Counted from the stretch's first letter, positions 46,678-56,985 are shown. The stretch: DNA of 64,000 nucleotides from UBA1563 sp041671545 (GCA_041671545.1 JBAZBI010000015.1:1-64000), one strand, 5' to 3'. Made by a program: numbers and translations. The notes: a model not told the origin generated them from the letters alone.

Positions 46678-47802
46678 ATGATTAGAAATATTCTATTCGT
46701 TTTTGGCACAAGGCCAGAAGCTATAAAACTTTTTCCTATTATTAATAAAATGAAATCAATGCCGGAGTATTTTAATGTTATAATATGTTCAACTGGTCAG
46801 CACCATGAAATGTTGCAACATACGTTAAAAGTATTTGATATTAATCCAAATTATAATTTAAACATCATGATTAATAATCAGAGTTTGGCGGGATTGACAG
46901 CAAATTTAATTCCTCAAGTAAATGATATATTCGCAAAAGAGAAAATTAATCTTACCATTGTACAAGGGGATACGACTTCGACATTCGTCGGTTCACTTTG
47001 TTCGTACTATAATAAAGTGCCAATTAGTCATATTGAAGCAGGTTTAAGAACAAATAATAAGTATAGTCCTTTTCCAGAAGAAATCAACAGAAGATTGACA
47101 GATATATTATCTGATTCATATTTTGTCCCAACAGAATTGGCAAAAAACAACCTAATAAAAGAAGGAATTGATTTAGAAAAAATATTTATTACCGGGAATA
47201 CAGCTATCGATTCTCTTATTTACATCATGAAGGAAAATTCAAAAATAAATAAATTCGAGAAGTTAATCAAATGTTATAACTTAAATCTAAATAAAATATA
47301 TATTTTAATTACAGGTCATCGAAGAGAAAGTTTTGGAGACAGTTTTAAGAATATTTGTGAGGCAATAAAATCAATTGCTTTAGCACACCCGGAGATAGAA
47401 GTAGTTTACCCTGTTCATTTAAATCCGAATGTTCAAAAACCTGTATTCGAAATTTTGAATAATATTTCGAATATAAAGCTAATTCCACCTGTTGAATATG
47501 ACTTTTTTGTTTTTTTGATGCAACATTGTTATTTAATATTATCTGATTCAGGTGGAATACAAGAAGAAGCTCCAACAATGAATAAACCTCTGTTAGTGAT
47601 GAGAGAAGTAACTGAACGTCCCGAGGGCTTAATAGCTGGAACTATGAAACTTGTCGGGACAGGAAGAGACAGTATCTTTAATTCTGCTAATAATTTACTT
47701 ACATCGAAAGAAGAGTATTATTCAATGATTAATAAGGGCAATCCTTATGGTGATGGGAAGGCTTCGGAAAGGATTACTGAAATAATTAAAAATAGTTTTT
47801 AA
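46678..47802 (+). CDS. wecB: UDP-GlcNAc 2-epimerase (WecB-like)
   Basis: 374 residues. FVFGTRPEAIKLFPIINKM, HIEAGLRTNNKYSPFPEEINRRL, ITGHRRESFGD and LSDSGGIQEEAPTMNKPLLVMREVTERPE include the catalytic Asp, Glu and His of non-hydrolysing 2-epimerases. It makes UDP-ManNAc from UDP-GlcNAc. A second, different epimerase at 56986 is the WbpI candidate, so the cell probably makes both UDP-ManNAc and the diacetamido sugar. Confidence 0.93.
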   Translation: MIRNILFVFGTRPEAIKLFPIINKMKSMPEYFNVIICSTGQHHEMLQHTLKVFDINPNYNLNIMINNQSLAGLTANLIPQVNDIFAKEKINLTIVQGDTTSTFVGSLCSYYNKVPISHIEAGLRTNNKYSPFPEEINRRLTDILSDSYFVPTELAKNNLIKEGIDLEKIFITGNTAIDSLIYIMKENSKINKFEKLIKCYNLNLNKIYILITGHRRESFGDSFKNICEAIKSIALAHPEIEVVYPVHLNPNVQKPVFEILNNISNIKLIPPVEYDFFVFLMQHCYLILSDSGGIQEEAPTMNKPLLVMREVTERPEGLIAGTMKLVGTGRDSIFNSANNLLTSKEEYYSMINKGNPYGDGKASERITEIIKNSF

Positions 47803-47805
47803 TAT

Positions 47806-49047
47806 ATGTTACAAAAAGTATTGTTTACAGATATTACCGGTTTGCCTTTTTATGAGGGGGGGGCAAAATCCAGAATACTTGGAGAGTTGTCTTCCCTTCG
47901 AGAGTCTAAATATAATATTTCATTGTTATGTTATGTTGAACCTTTTTATTTAATTAAGAAATTCAAGAAAATAGTACTATTTAAGAATGAGATGACAAAC
48001 AGTAACATTAAATTATATATTTTACCTTCTCTACCTCTAAAACGTTATTTATTTATTAGGAAAATTAATGAGTATTACTTAGGTTTATTCACATCAATAT
48101 TAGTGATGAAAAAAAAATTTTGCATTTTACATTCTCAAACAAGTAATGCCTCAAAAATTGCAACAATTGTTAAAAAGATAGTTCCAAAAGTGAAAGTTGT
48201 TGCTGATATTCATGGGATTGAACCTGAGGAATATCTTCTTAAAAAAAACAAGCAACAAAAAGACGAAATATATTTTCATCTTGAGAAAACTGACACTGAG
48301 ATAATTAAATATGCAGACTGGAATATCTATTCATCTAGGTCGATGTATCGTTACTATATTGATAAGTATGGGATAGAACATTTGAACTATTCCATAATAC
48401 CCTGTGTGGTAAACGCGGAGTATATGAAATGTAGCAACCTTACTAAAAGGATGAAAAAAAAAGAAGAATTAGAAATAAATGATAAAATCATTTTTTGTTA
48501 TTCCGGCACAGTGGCTGCTTATCAAATGATAGAAGAAACCTTACAGTTATTCAAACAGATAAATAATATAATTCATAACTCCTACTTATTAATTTTGACG
48601 CCAGATGATAATCTTATGGAAGAATCTTGTAAAAAAAAATCTTTAAGTAAAACAACATATAAAATAATAAATGTTAGACCTGTCCAATTAACAGAGTATC
48701 TTCAAATAGCAGATTTCGGTTTTTTAATTAGAGATAAAATTCTCGTTAATAAAGTATCTTCTCCCGTAAAGTTTGGCGATTATTTAATGAATGGAGTACC
48801 AATAATAGCCACTAATGAAATTGGTGACATTTCGAATACTATTAAAGAAGAAAAACTGGGGTTTATTCTTAAAGAATTAAGTGTCAATTCGGATTTGTTG
48901 GAATTTATTATGAGTGTAACTACTAACAGGGCAAAGTACACTCTTAATTGTCAAAATTATATAAAAGAAGTATATAATTGGAGAAAGTTTAGTGAAGTAA
49001 TTGTTGACACATATAACTCAGTCCTCACGACCCCAAAAAAGAAATAA
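47806..49047 (+). CDS. GT4-like glycosyltransferase
   Basis: 413 residues, GT-B fold. LFTDITGLPFYEGGAKSRILGELSSL opens the N-domain, VKVVADIHGIEPEEYL the acceptor loop, and IIFCYSGTVAAYQMIEETLQLF plus ADFGFLIRDKILVNKVSSPVKFGDYLMNGVPIIATNEIGD the donor domain. The E-x7-E region is atypical (S-P-V-K-F-G-D-Y), as in some capsule glycosyltransferases. It follows the 2-epimerase by 3 bases. Confidence 0.82.
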   Translation: MLQKVLFTDITGLPFYEGGAKSRILGELSSLRESKYNISLLCYVEPFYLIKKFKKIVLFKNEMTNSNIKLYILPSLPLKRYLFIRKINEYYLGLFTSILVMKKKFCILHSQTSNASKIATIVKKIVPKVKVVADIHGIEPEEYLLKKNKQQKDEIYFHLEKTDTEIIKYADWNIYSSRSMYRYYIDKYGIEHLNYSIIPCVVNAEYMKCSNLTKRMKKKEELEINDKIIFCYSGTVAAYQMIEETLQLFKQINNIIHNSYLLILTPDDNLMEESCKKKSLSKTTYKIINVRPVQLTEYLQIADFGFLIRDKILVNKVSSPVKFGDYLMNGVPIIATNEIGDISNTIKEEKLGFILKELSVNSDLLEFIMSVTTNRAKYTLNCQNYIKEVYNWRKFSEVIVDTYNSVLTTPKKK

Positions 49048-49444
49048 GTCATTGAAATCCGCAATAACTGCCAATGAAAGGACGATACAATTTCTCTTAA
49101 TCATTACATATTCAAGAGAACGTAATGCAACTTAATTCAAGAATATGAAATTCTGTTTATGCGTTTCCGATTGTGAAACAATGCATGATTTTTCTTGGGA
49201 TATATAATTCGAGTAGGAATTGTAAATTAAGCAGGTAATTTACCAGAATAAGTGGAATGATACAGGTTTAGTAATTCCTCCAACAATCCATAAATCCTCG
49301 CAACGTTGATCGTCAAATTAATGGATGGTTCTCAGATGAGGTATAAATGATAAGAAATATAAAGAGAATTAGAAAGTCTTTAATAAATTGGAATAATTTT
49401 AGTCGGATTGTAACTGAAATTTAAAATAATGTTAGGCCATTTCC
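49048..49444. other. Gap between glycosyltransferase genes
   Basis: About 400 bases without a supported gene. A 25-codon frame from 49348 (MIRNIKRIRKSLINWNNFSR and on) lacks an RBS and ends before the next gene; it may be the remains of a deleted gene. Confidence 0.4.
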
Positions 49445-50557
49445 ATGAAAAATGTATTATTTATTACATATGGTTTTTCTCTTGGAGGAGCAGAAACGTT
49501 TTTGATTAATTTGCTAAATGGATTAGATAAATCAAAAATAAAACCCATTGTCGTATCTCTTGGAGAAGGGAATGAGTTGATTTCGAGATTAAATACAGAT
49601 ATAGCCTTTTATGAATTGAAAAGAAGATGGAAATATGATTTAGCTCCAGCATTCAAAATTGCTAGATTAATAAAGCAATTTGAGATAGAAAAAGTATTTG
49701 CAGTAAGTTTGTTCTGTTATTTCTTTGTGTATATATCTCGATATTTGGTGAAAATTCCAATTAAGATTTTTATCTCATTACATTCTACTAAACCGAGATC
49801 TATTAAAGACTTTGTTCAAAATTGGATCTTTTTTAGACTTTTAGGTGATGAACAACTCATTGCAATTTGTGAGTACCAAGTAACGTATTTATCTAAGATT
49901 TATCAACTTAAGAAGGAAAAATTTAAAATAATTTACAATGGAGTGGACCCAGCTCATTGGACCCTTATGAAATCCGATTTTAATAGAGAAGAATTTAGAA
50001 AAGAACTAGATATTCAAAATGATGACTTGGTTATTATTCAGGTAGCTGGTTTCCGAAAAGAAAAGAGTCATATAGATTCCATTAGAGCATTAAAGTTATT
50101 ACACGAAAAATATAATCTAAAAGCTTATTTAATTTTTAACGGGGATGGAGATAAAAAAATTATTCAAATGTTAAAAAATATGGTTTTAGAGTTGGAAATA
50201 AAGAAATATGTAAAATTTTGTGGTAAGCAGATGGATGTTAGACCCTATTACTGGGTATCTGATTTATTCACATTGTCATCCATAAGCATTGAGACCTTTT
50301 CGATTGCTGCTCTAGAGTCAATGTCTTGCGGCCTACCCGCAGTTTTAACAGACTTAGGAGGAGCTAAAGAAATGATTTTAGAGGGAATTAGTGGATTTGT
50401 TATTCCACCCGGTAGATATGATAAGCTTGCAGAGGGATGGTTTAAAATATTGCATAAAAAAACTGATTTTGATCCCAATCGAATTAGGGAAATTATCGAA
50501 AAAAAATTTTCTCTGATAGATTGTGTCCAAGGTTATGAGAAATTGTTGTTTGATTAA
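49445..50557 (+). CDS. Family 4 glycosyltransferase
   Basis: 370 residues. LFITYGFSLGGAETFLINLLNGL, FKIIYNGVDPAHW, VIIQVAGFRKEKSHIDSIRAL and LFTLSSISIETFSIAALESMSCGLPAVLTDLGG (E-x7-E) are classic GT4 landmarks. It probably adds one sugar of the repeat unit with retention of configuration. The preceding and following 400-base gaps indicate that this gene arrived or remained as an isolated piece. Confidence 0.9.
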   Translation: MKNVLFITYGFSLGGAETFLINLLNGLDKSKIKPIVVSLGEGNELISRLNTDIAFYELKRRWKYDLAPAFKIARLIKQFEIEKVFAVSLFCYFFVYISRYLVKIPIKIFISLHSTKPRSIKDFVQNWIFFRLLGDEQLIAICEYQVTYLSKIYQLKKEKFKIIYNGVDPAHWTLMKSDFNREEFRKELDIQNDDLVIIQVAGFRKEKSHIDSIRALKLLHEKYNLKAYLIFNGDGDKKIIQMLKNMVLELEIKKYVKFCGKQMDVRPYYWVSDLFTLSSISIETFSIAALESMSCGLPAVLTDLGGAKEMILEGISGFVIPPGRYDKLAEGWFKILHKKTDFDPNRIREIIEKKFSLIDCVQGYEKLLFD

Positions 50558-50972
50558 ATAAGATCTTCAATCATAAGTCATAAAAGCTTACCTTGAATAT
50601 TTATTTCTTAATTGAGGTTATGAGAATATTAATTGTCTGCCGAAATAATTACGATTAGAATATATTTAGGTTGCGATATAGTGTTTGTTTATCAGTGAAT
50701 AGATGAAATCACTAAGAATATTGTGTGGTGCAGATTTTGACAGATATATTTAATAAAAGGAAAAGGATTGTAGGTTATTATATTGATTTCGGTGATGTAA
50801 AATGGGTAAGAGGTTTAACAAAAACAGTTATATCATAACTGATAATCCAGAACGCTTTATGGGTAGTTCGTTGGAACAATCTCAAAACTAATTGGATTTA
50901 AATCAAAAATAATTAGAGTTTCTTTGAATGGTTAAAAAATATTATAAACAAACTAAATAATAAAGAAAGTTT
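50558..50972. other. Gap upstream of the epimerase operon
   Basis: About 415 bases. A 29-codon frame near 50802 (MGKRFNKNSYIITDNPERFM and on) has no clear family. I see no promoter with a good score; the AT-rich stretch is probably a decayed gene. Confidence 0.35.
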
Positions 50973-51947
50973 ATGAAAACTATATTAATTACTGGTGCAG
51001 CCGGCTTTATAGGATCGCATCTAACCGAACTATTAGTTTCGGAGGGATATAAAATCCGAGCGCTTACTCATTATAACTCAAAAAATAATTGGGGTTGGTT
51101 AGAAACTTCAAAATTTAAAAATGAAATTGAAATTATAGGGGGTGATATACGTGATTATGATTCTGTGTTTGATGCATTAAAGGGCTGCGATACTGTTTTC
51201 CATTTAGCTGCACTAATCGGAATACCATATTCTTATATTTCTCCTTTAGCTTACATAAAAACAAATATTGAAGGGACATACAATATTCTTCAAGCTGCAA
51301 AAGAGTTAAACTTAGAAAATGTAATAATTACTTCAACGTCCGAGACATATGGAACCGCGCAATACGTCCCTATTGATGAAAAACATCCTCTGGTGGGTCA
51401 GTCACCCTATTCCGCTTCAAAAATTGCTGCGGACCAATTAGCTATTAGTTTTTACAAATCGTATAATTTGCCTGTGAAAATTGTACGACCCTTTAATACA
51501 TATGGCCCTAGGCAATCGGCAAGAGCAATAATTCCGACTATCATTTCTCAATTGCTGACTGGCAAGAAGAATTTAAATTTAGGCAGTCTAAAGCCAACAA
51601 GAGATTTGACTTATGTGAAAGATACTATTGAAGGTTTTTTATCAATAGCAAAATCAAAAAAATTAACTGGCGAAGTTACTAATGTTGGAATGAATGCAGA
51701 GATTTCGATTAAAGAATTGGTGAAAATTATTTCTAGAATTATTGAAGTTAAGGTAGTCTTAAAAACAGATAAAGAAAGATTACGACCTAAAAATAGTGAG
51801 GTTGAAAGGTTGCATTGTGATAATTCTAAATTACTTCAAAATACTCTCTGGAGGCCTAAATTCAATCTTGAAACCGGATTAAATGAAACTATAAATTGGA
51901 TAAAAAAAAACATTCATAATTATAAACCGGAAATATATAATGTCTGA
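50973..51947 (+). CDS. SDR sugar-nucleotide epimerase/dehydratase
   Basis: 324 residues. LITGAAGFIGSHLTELLVSEG is the NAD-binding motif; Ser/Thr in STSETYG and Tyr-x3-Lys in YSASKIAADQL are catalytic; PFNTYGPRQSARAIIPTIISQLL binds the nucleotide. The protein resembles GDP-mannose 4,6-dehydratase-like or LegB-like enzymes. The stop overlaps the next gene by 8 bases; together with the nucleotidylyltransferase and the second SDR it forms a three-gene unit for one activated sugar. Confidence 0.88.
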   Translation: MKTILITGAAGFIGSHLTELLVSEGYKIRALTHYNSKNNWGWLETSKFKNEIEIIGGDIRDYDSVFDALKGCDTVFHLAALIGIPYSYISPLAYIKTNIEGTYNILQAAKELNLENVIITSTSETYGTAQYVPIDEKHPLVGQSPYSASKIAADQLAISFYKSYNLPVKIVRPFNTYGPRQSARAIIPTIISQLLTGKKNLNLGSLKPTRDLTYVKDTIEGFLSIAKSKKLTGEVTNVGMNAEISIKELVKIISRIIEVKVVLKTDKERLRPKNSEVERLHCDNSKLLQNTLWRPKFNLETGLNETINWIKKNIHNYKPEIYNV

Positions 51948-52638
51948 TAGAAGAGTGGTTATACTTGCTGGAGGAAAAGGTACGCGATTGAAGCCTTACA
52001 CAATTTCGATTCCTAAACCCTTAGTGCCAATTGGGGATAAGCCTATTTTAGAAATAATTATCAATCAGCTAAAAAAGGCCGGGTTTACTCATATAACAAT
52101 TTCATTAAATCATATGGCCGAATTAATTAAAACATTTTTTGGCGACGGTTCAAAGTGGGGAATTACAATTGATTACTCAGTAGAAAGTATACCACTTAGT
52201 ACTATGGGCCCATTAAAACTAATAAAGAATCTTCCAGAAAATTTTTTAGTTTTGAACGGAGATGTTTTTACGGATTTAGATTTTTCAAAACTTTACGATT
52301 ATCATGTTTCGGCAAAGAATCTGTTTACCATCTCTACAATTAACAGAGAAGAAAAAATTGATTATGGTGTCTTGGATATCGAAAATAGTACACTTATAGG
52401 ATTTAGAGAAAAACCTATATTTACTTTTAACGTAAGTATGGGTATATATGTCGTTAACAAAAAAATATTGGACTTTATTCCTGAAAATATAGCGTTTGGA
52501 TTTGATGATTTGATGAAATCATTAATTATTAAAAAAAAACCAGCTGACTTGTTTATGTTTAAGGGGTTTTGGTTAGATATTGGACGACCTGAAGACTATG
52601 AAAAAGCAATTCTCGAGCTACCAAGGTTCAATTTATGA
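51940..52638 (+). CDS. Sugar-phosphate nucleotidylyltransferase
   Basis: 232 residues. VVILAGGKGTRLKPYTISIPKPLVPIGDKPILE is the signature of RmlA/GCD1-type transferases (GxGTRxxPxTxxxPKPxxPI), with Asp in LVLNGDVFTDLD as metal ligand. It should activate a sugar 1-phosphate with CTP, UTP, GTP or dTTP; the nucleotide cannot be read from the sequence. It resembles the PtmE/HddC group found near LegB-like SDRs. Overlaps genes on both sides. Confidence 0.9.
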   Translation: MSDRRVVILAGGKGTRLKPYTISIPKPLVPIGDKPILEIIINQLKKAGFTHITISLNHMAELIKTFFGDGSKWGITIDYSVESIPLSTMGPLKLIKNLPENFLVLNGDVFTDLDFSKLYDYHVSAKNLFTISTINREEKIDYGVLDIENSTLIGFREKPIFTFNVSMGIYVVNKKILDFIPENIAFGFDDLMKSLIIKKKPADLFMFKGFWLDIGRPEDYEKAILELPRFNL

Positions 52639-53498
52639 AAGCTAAAATTATTGCAGTTACCGGTAGTTCAGGCTTTTTGGGAAAACCATTAGTACAAAAA
52701 TTGCAGAATGATGGTTATCAAGTAATAGAAATTGATCTTTCTAATAAAATAGATATTACGAATAAAGATAGCTTAAAGGATATTCAAAGATTCGATATTA
52801 TTATACACCTGGCCGCAAAATCTTTTGTTCCGGATTCATATATTTTCCCTTTTGACTATTATTTCATTAATAGTATTGGAACTTTAAATATTTTAGAATT
52901 ATGCCGAAAATTTAAAGCAAAAATTATTTTCATAAGCTCATATGTTTATGGCCAACCTCAATATTTACCAGTTGACGAAAAACATCCACTGCAACCATTT
53001 AATCCTTATTCTCAATCCAAAATTATAGGTGAACACCTTTGTATAGGTTATAACCGGGACTTTGATATTCCCGTAATAGTCATTAGACCATTCAATATAT
53101 ATGGGGAAAACCAGCCAGAACATTTTTTAATATCTAAAATTATTTCGCAAGCAAAACATGGTAAAGTGATATTGAATGATCTAAGGCCAAGACGCGATTA
53201 TATTTATATTGATGATATTATTGATTTATTTTTGTTAACCTTGGAATATGAGAATTATACATTTGAAAATTTCAACGCCTCCTATGGTAAAAGTTATTCT
53301 GTTAAAGAAGTTGTTGATATTGTAAAAGAAATTTCTCGATTTAATTTTGATGTTATTAATACACATTCGACAAGGAAAGAAGAGGTACTGGAAGTTATTG
53401 GGAATAGCGATAAAGCTAAACATATTCTAAAATGGTATCCTAATTATGATCTCAGGGAGGGAATAATGAGAATTTTTAACAAAAAAGAAATTAGATGA
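52635..53498 (+). CDS. SDR sugar-nucleotide epimerase/dehydratase
   Basis: 287 residues. IIAVTGSSGFLGKPLVQKL, IIHLAAKSFVPDSY, SSYVYGQPQYLPVDEKHPLQPFNPYSQSKIIGE (Tyr-x3-Lys) and VIRPFNIYGENQP identify an extended SDR. It is shorter and diverged from the 50973 enzyme, though both share the P.DEKHPL.....PYS.SK motif, so one probably derives from the other. The ATG overlaps the previous stop (ATGA). Confidence 0.88.
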   Translation: MKAKIIAVTGSSGFLGKPLVQKLQNDGYQVIEIDLSNKIDITNKDSLKDIQRFDIIIHLAAKSFVPDSYIFPFDYYFINSIGTLNILELCRKFKAKIIFISSYVYGQPQYLPVDEKHPLQPFNPYSQSKIIGEHLCIGYNRDFDIPVIVIRPFNIYGENQPEHFLISKIISQAKHGKVILNDLRPRRDYIYIDDIIDLFLLTLEYENYTFENFNASYGKSYSVKEVVDIVKEISRFNFDVINTHSTRKEEVLEVIGNSDKAKHILKWYPNYDLREGIMRIFNKKEIR

Positions 53499-54442
53499 AA
53501 ATATTGTGGATTTGTTCAGCGAATCAAGGATTAGTTGAGAATAAAATTGATTATTTAAGAAATAAATGGTCTTTTCTATATGAATTAAAAAATCAGTTAG
53601 AATTGGATGAATCAATAATAATTGAAATATTTTTTATAACGGGTAAAGGAATATTCGGGTATCTCAAATCCATTAATAAATTTAAAAATGTTATCAACAA
53701 AGAAGACTTTGACTTAATTCATGCTTTTTATGGCCATGCTGGTTTATTTGCAAATTTTCAAAGGAAGTATAATGTTGTTGTTACATACTTGGGATCGGAT
53801 ATAAATATTTTAAAAAATAGAATAATTTCACAGATATCATATTTTTTATCTGATTGGAACATTTTTGTCTCTCATAAACTATCGAAAAAAATTGTTAAAG
53901 TAGTTAAACAATATTCGATACTACAATTTGGAATAAACCTTAATTTATTTTATCCAATGACAAGAAAAATGGCACGTGAAAAAATGGGGTTAGATATAAA
54001 TAAAAAATATGTCTTATTTAGTTCTTCAAAAGATAACCCTATAAAGAATTATGAACTTGCTAACCGTGTTATTGCTCGTTTACAGGGTATTGAGATTTTA
54101 ACATTATTAAAAGGTTATTCAAGGGAAGAAATTAATCTTTTAATTAATTCTGCTGATGTTCTTCTCTCAACTTCTCTGCACGAAGGTTCTCCCCAAATTA
54201 TAAAAGAAGCAATGGCATGTAATATTCCAATAGTTGCTACAAATGTGGGTGATATTGATGAGGTTGTTAGTGATACAGTAGGTTGTTATTTGACCAATTT
54301 TAAAGAAGAAAATATTTTTAATAGTCTGGTTGAGGCCCTAAATTTTAACAAGAGAACTCAAGGTAGAGAAAGAATTATGAAATTTGATATCTCTAAAATA
54401 GCTGAAGAAATAAAATTTATTTATAAAAATAATTGTGCTTAA
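53495..54442 (+). CDS. GT4-like glycosyltransferase
   Basis: 315 residues. LWICSANQGLVENKIDYL at the start, ILQFGINLNLFYPM, YVLFSSSKDNPIKNYELANRV, and ADVLLSTSLHEGSPQIIKEAMACNIPIVATNVGDIDEVV (E-x7-E) are present. The N-terminal domain is short compared with typical GT4 enzymes (~370). It is coupled to the upstream SDR by ATGA overlap (53495-53498). Confidence 0.87.
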   Translation: MKILWICSANQGLVENKIDYLRNKWSFLYELKNQLELDESIIIEIFFITGKGIFGYLKSINKFKNVINKEDFDLIHAFYGHAGLFANFQRKYNVVVTYLGSDINILKNRIISQISYFLSDWNIFVSHKLSKKIVKVVKQYSILQFGINLNLFYPMTRKMAREKMGLDINKKYVLFSSSKDNPIKNYELANRVIARLQGIEILTLLKGYSREEINLLINSADVLLSTSLHEGSPQIIKEAMACNIPIVATNVGDIDEVVSDTVGCYLTNFKEENIFNSLVEALNFNKRTQGRERIMKFDISKIAEEIKFIYKNNCA

Positions 54443-54451
54443 TATTTTTTT

Positions 54452-55066
54452 ATGATTGTAATTATTGATTATGGTTTAGGTAACCTTGGTTCTATCCTTA
54501 ATATGCTTAAGAGGATAGGTGTAGATTCAATAATTTCGAATGATAAAAAATTAATCGAAAATGCTGATAAAATTATTTTACCTGGTGTAGGATCATTCGA
54601 TTCAGGGATGAGTAATTTAAAGAAAGCTGGTTTAGTGAATATCCTTGAAAGAAAAGTGCTTGTGGATAAAGTCCCGTTTCTAGGTATTTGTCTTGGAATG
54701 CAACTGATAACAAGGAAAAGTGAAGAAGGAGAATTAAATGGTTTGGGATGGATTGATGCAGAGACAAAAAAATTCGACAGCACGATTCAAGATAAAAAAA
54801 TGATAATTCCTCACATGGGTTGGAATAAGGTCTATCCAGTATCTGATTGTCTTTTGTTTAATGATATGGATAATGAGATGAGATTCTATTTTGTCCACTC
54901 GTATTATGTCCACTGTGAAAACAAAGAAGAGATAGCCGGTGAAACAGATTATGGATCGAGGTTTACTTCGGTTATTCAAAAAGAGAATATATTTGCCACA
55001 CAATTTCATCCGGAAAAAAGTCATAAATACGGACTTACTTTACTAAAAAATTTTGTTGGATTATAA
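54452..55066 (+). CDS. hisH: HisH-like glutaminase of the acetamidino-sugar system
   Basis: 204 residues, class I glutamine amidotransferase. IIDYGLGNLGSILNML opens the domain; Cys80 in FLGICLGMQL is the nucleophile, with His186 and Glu188 (QFHPEKS) completing the triad. In P. aeruginosa O5, a HisH/HisF pair in the O-antigen locus supplies ammonia for WbpG. The linkage here to hisF and wbpG and absence of other his genes favour that role over histidine synthesis. Confidence 0.9.
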   Translation: MIVIIDYGLGNLGSILNMLKRIGVDSIISNDKKLIENADKIILPGVGSFDSGMSNLKKAGLVNILERKVLVDKVPFLGICLGMQLITRKSEEGELNGLGWIDAETKKFDSTIQDKKMIIPHMGWNKVYPVSDCLLFNDMDNEMRFYFVHSYYVHCENKEEIAGETDYGSRFTSVIQKENIFATQFHPEKSHKYGLTLLKNFVGL

Positions 55067-55824
55067 TGTTAAGACCCAGGATTATTCCATGCCTTTTACT
55101 AAAAAACAAAGGGTTGGTGAAAACAAGAAAATTTAAAGACCCTGTTTATATTGGTGATCCTATAAATGCAGTTAAAATTTTTAATGACAAGGAAGTGGAT
55201 GAATTAATCTTTCTTGATATCTCTGCAACAAAAGATAAGAAAAAGCCAAATTTTGATTTGATTGAATCGATAGCGACGGAAGCCTTTATGCCTTTTGCCT
55301 ATGGTGGCGGAATAAGAACAATCGAGGATGCAGGGAAAATCTTGAAAAACGGGGCAGAAAAAGTTATCATTAATTCGTATGCACTTGAAAATCCTTTTTT
55401 CATAAAAGAACTAGCTGAAAAATTTGGAAGCCAGAGTGTTGTTGTAGCAATAGATGTTAAGAAAAATATTTTGGGGAGCTATATTGTTTATTCTCATTCG
55501 GGAATAAAAATGATGAAGGTCCCTCTGATTGACCATTGTAAACAATTTGAGGCACTCGGTGCTGGCGAGATATTTATTAATTTTGTGGACAACGACGGTA
55601 TGATGGAGGGATATGATTTGAAACTGCTTAAGATGGTAACTGAAAGCATTACTTTGCCCGTCATTGCATGTGGGGGAGCAGGAAACATTAACCATTTAGC
55701 TGATGCTATTCATATCGGGAAAGTTTCAGCAGTAGCAGCTGGTAGTCTTTTTATATTTTATAGATCAAGGAATGCAGTTTTAATCAATTATCCAAATAAA
55801 GAAGAAATTAAAAAAATTTATTAA
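55066..55824 (+). CDS. hisF: HisF-like cyclase subunit of the acetamidino-sugar system
   Basis: 252 residues, a (beta/alpha)8 barrel: LRPRIIPCLLLKNKGLVKT, LIFLDISATKDKKKPN, FAYGGGIRTIEDAGKIL, EKVIINSYALENP, VVAIDVKK and VIACGGAGN. The histidine-type enzyme usually has LDITAS and CLDV; here LDISAT and CLLL are changed, as in the O-antigen-linked paralogues. Its start shares a base with the hisH stop. It probably channels ammonia from HisH to WbpG. Confidence 0.9.
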   Translation: MLRPRIIPCLLLKNKGLVKTRKFKDPVYIGDPINAVKIFNDKEVDELIFLDISATKDKKKPNFDLIESIATEAFMPFAYGGGIRTIEDAGKILKNGAEKVIINSYALENPFFIKELAEKFGSQSVVVAIDVKKNILGSYIVYSHSGIKMMKVPLIDHCKQFEALGAGEIFINFVDNDGMMEGYDLKLLKMVTESITLPVIACGGAGNINHLADAIHIGKVSAVAAGSLFIFYRSRNAVLINYPNKEEIKKIY

Positions 55825-55834
55825 TAGGTCCCTT

Positions 55835-56983
55835 ATGTATAAAAATATTCCAGCAGAAAAGAGATATTGTATTAGGTGTATCTTGGATTCCACTGTGCCG
55901 GGTATTGAATTTTACAGCAATGGGGAATGCAGTTATTGCAAATTGAACGATTTATTGGAAGAAGAATATCCGCTAGATAGTTCCAATAATATTAACGACC
56001 TTATCGACAAAATAAAAAAAAGTGGGAAGGGGAAAAAATATGATTGTATAGCTGGGATTAGTGGCGGGACAGACAGCACATATACATTGTATCTTGCAAA
56101 AAAGTTTGGTTTAAGAGTATTGGCAGTCCATTTTGATAATGGTTGGAATACAGAACTAGCCGTTTCTAATATAAATAATACTTTGTCAAAACTTGGATTC
56201 GATCTCTTTACCTATGTTGTTAATTGGGAAGAATTTAAGGACTTACAACTATCATTTCTGAAAGCATCAACAATTGACGTTGAGATACCAACGGATTTGG
56301 CGATAAACGGTGTATTGTATCGAGTTGCATTAAACGAAGGATTAAAATATGTACTTACAGGTATTTCATTCAGAACTGAAGGGAATATGCCCCAAGCATG
56401 GGGTTATGGTGATGGCAAGTATATGAAGTCGGTTCAAAAGCTTTTTGGAACAAAAAAGTTGAAAACTTTTCCAAACATTACCCTCTTGTCGATGATTTAT
56501 TATAATATTATTAGACAAGTTAAAATTGTCCGATTTCTAAATTATTTTGACTATTCAAAGCAAACAGCGGCAAAAATTTTAGAAAAAGAATTAGGCTGGA
56601 GGAATTACTCAGGGCATCATTTTGAATCAATATATACTAGATTTTTTCAAGGGTATATTTCACCTGTAAAATTTGGTGTTGATAGAAGGATAATTGCGTT
56701 ATCTGCTCAAGTTAGATCAGGACATCTCTCAAGAGAGGAAGCTTTGAAAAAGATTTCTGAAAAGCACTACTCCGATAAAGAAATCGAAGCAGACAAAATT
56801 TATATTGCAAAAAAAATGGGGATTTCATTTGAAGAGTTTGAAAACATTTTAGATTCTCCTCCCAGAACTTTTCATGATTATAAAAGTAACTATAATTTTC
56901 TAAAACGATTTCAGTTTGTGATTCGATTTTTATCGCGAATGAAACTCATTCCGATGATTTCTCACAAGTCAAAATATTTATAA
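55835..56983 (+). CDS. wbpG: N-acetyl sugar amidotransferase (WbpG-like)
   Basis: 382 residues. Cys12-x2-Cys15 and Cys32-x2-Cys35 form a zinc knuckle, and GISGGTDSTYTL (SGGxDS at 76-81) is the PP-loop that activates substrates with ATP. The family (WbpG, PseA, LegG-like) converts acetamido to acetamidino groups on sugars using ammonia. It follows HisH/HisF and precedes the epimerase, almost the order seen in the P. aeruginosa O5 locus (hisH-hisF-wbpG-wbpH-wbpI). Confidence 0.92.
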   Translation: MYKNIPAEKRYCIRCILDSTVPGIEFYSNGECSYCKLNDLLEEEYPLDSSNNINDLIDKIKKSGKGKKYDCIAGISGGTDSTYTLYLAKKFGLRVLAVHFDNGWNTELAVSNINNTLSKLGFDLFTYVVNWEEFKDLQLSFLKASTIDVEIPTDLAINGVLYRVALNEGLKYVLTGISFRTEGNMPQAWGYGDGKYMKSVQKLFGTKKLKTFPNITLLSMIYYNIIRQVKIVRFLNYFDYSKQTAAKILEKELGWRNYSGHHFESIYTRFFQGYISPVKFGVDRRIIALSAQVRSGHLSREEALKKISEKHYSDKEIEADKIYIAKKMGISFEEFENILDSPPRTFHDYKSNYNFLKRFQFVIRFLSRMKLIPMISHKSKYL

Positions 56984-56985
56984 GT

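Noticed and set aside
54452..55824. Histidine biosynthesis operon
   Set aside because: HisH and HisF homologues occur alone, inside a polysaccharide locus and next to WbpG; no other his genes are present.
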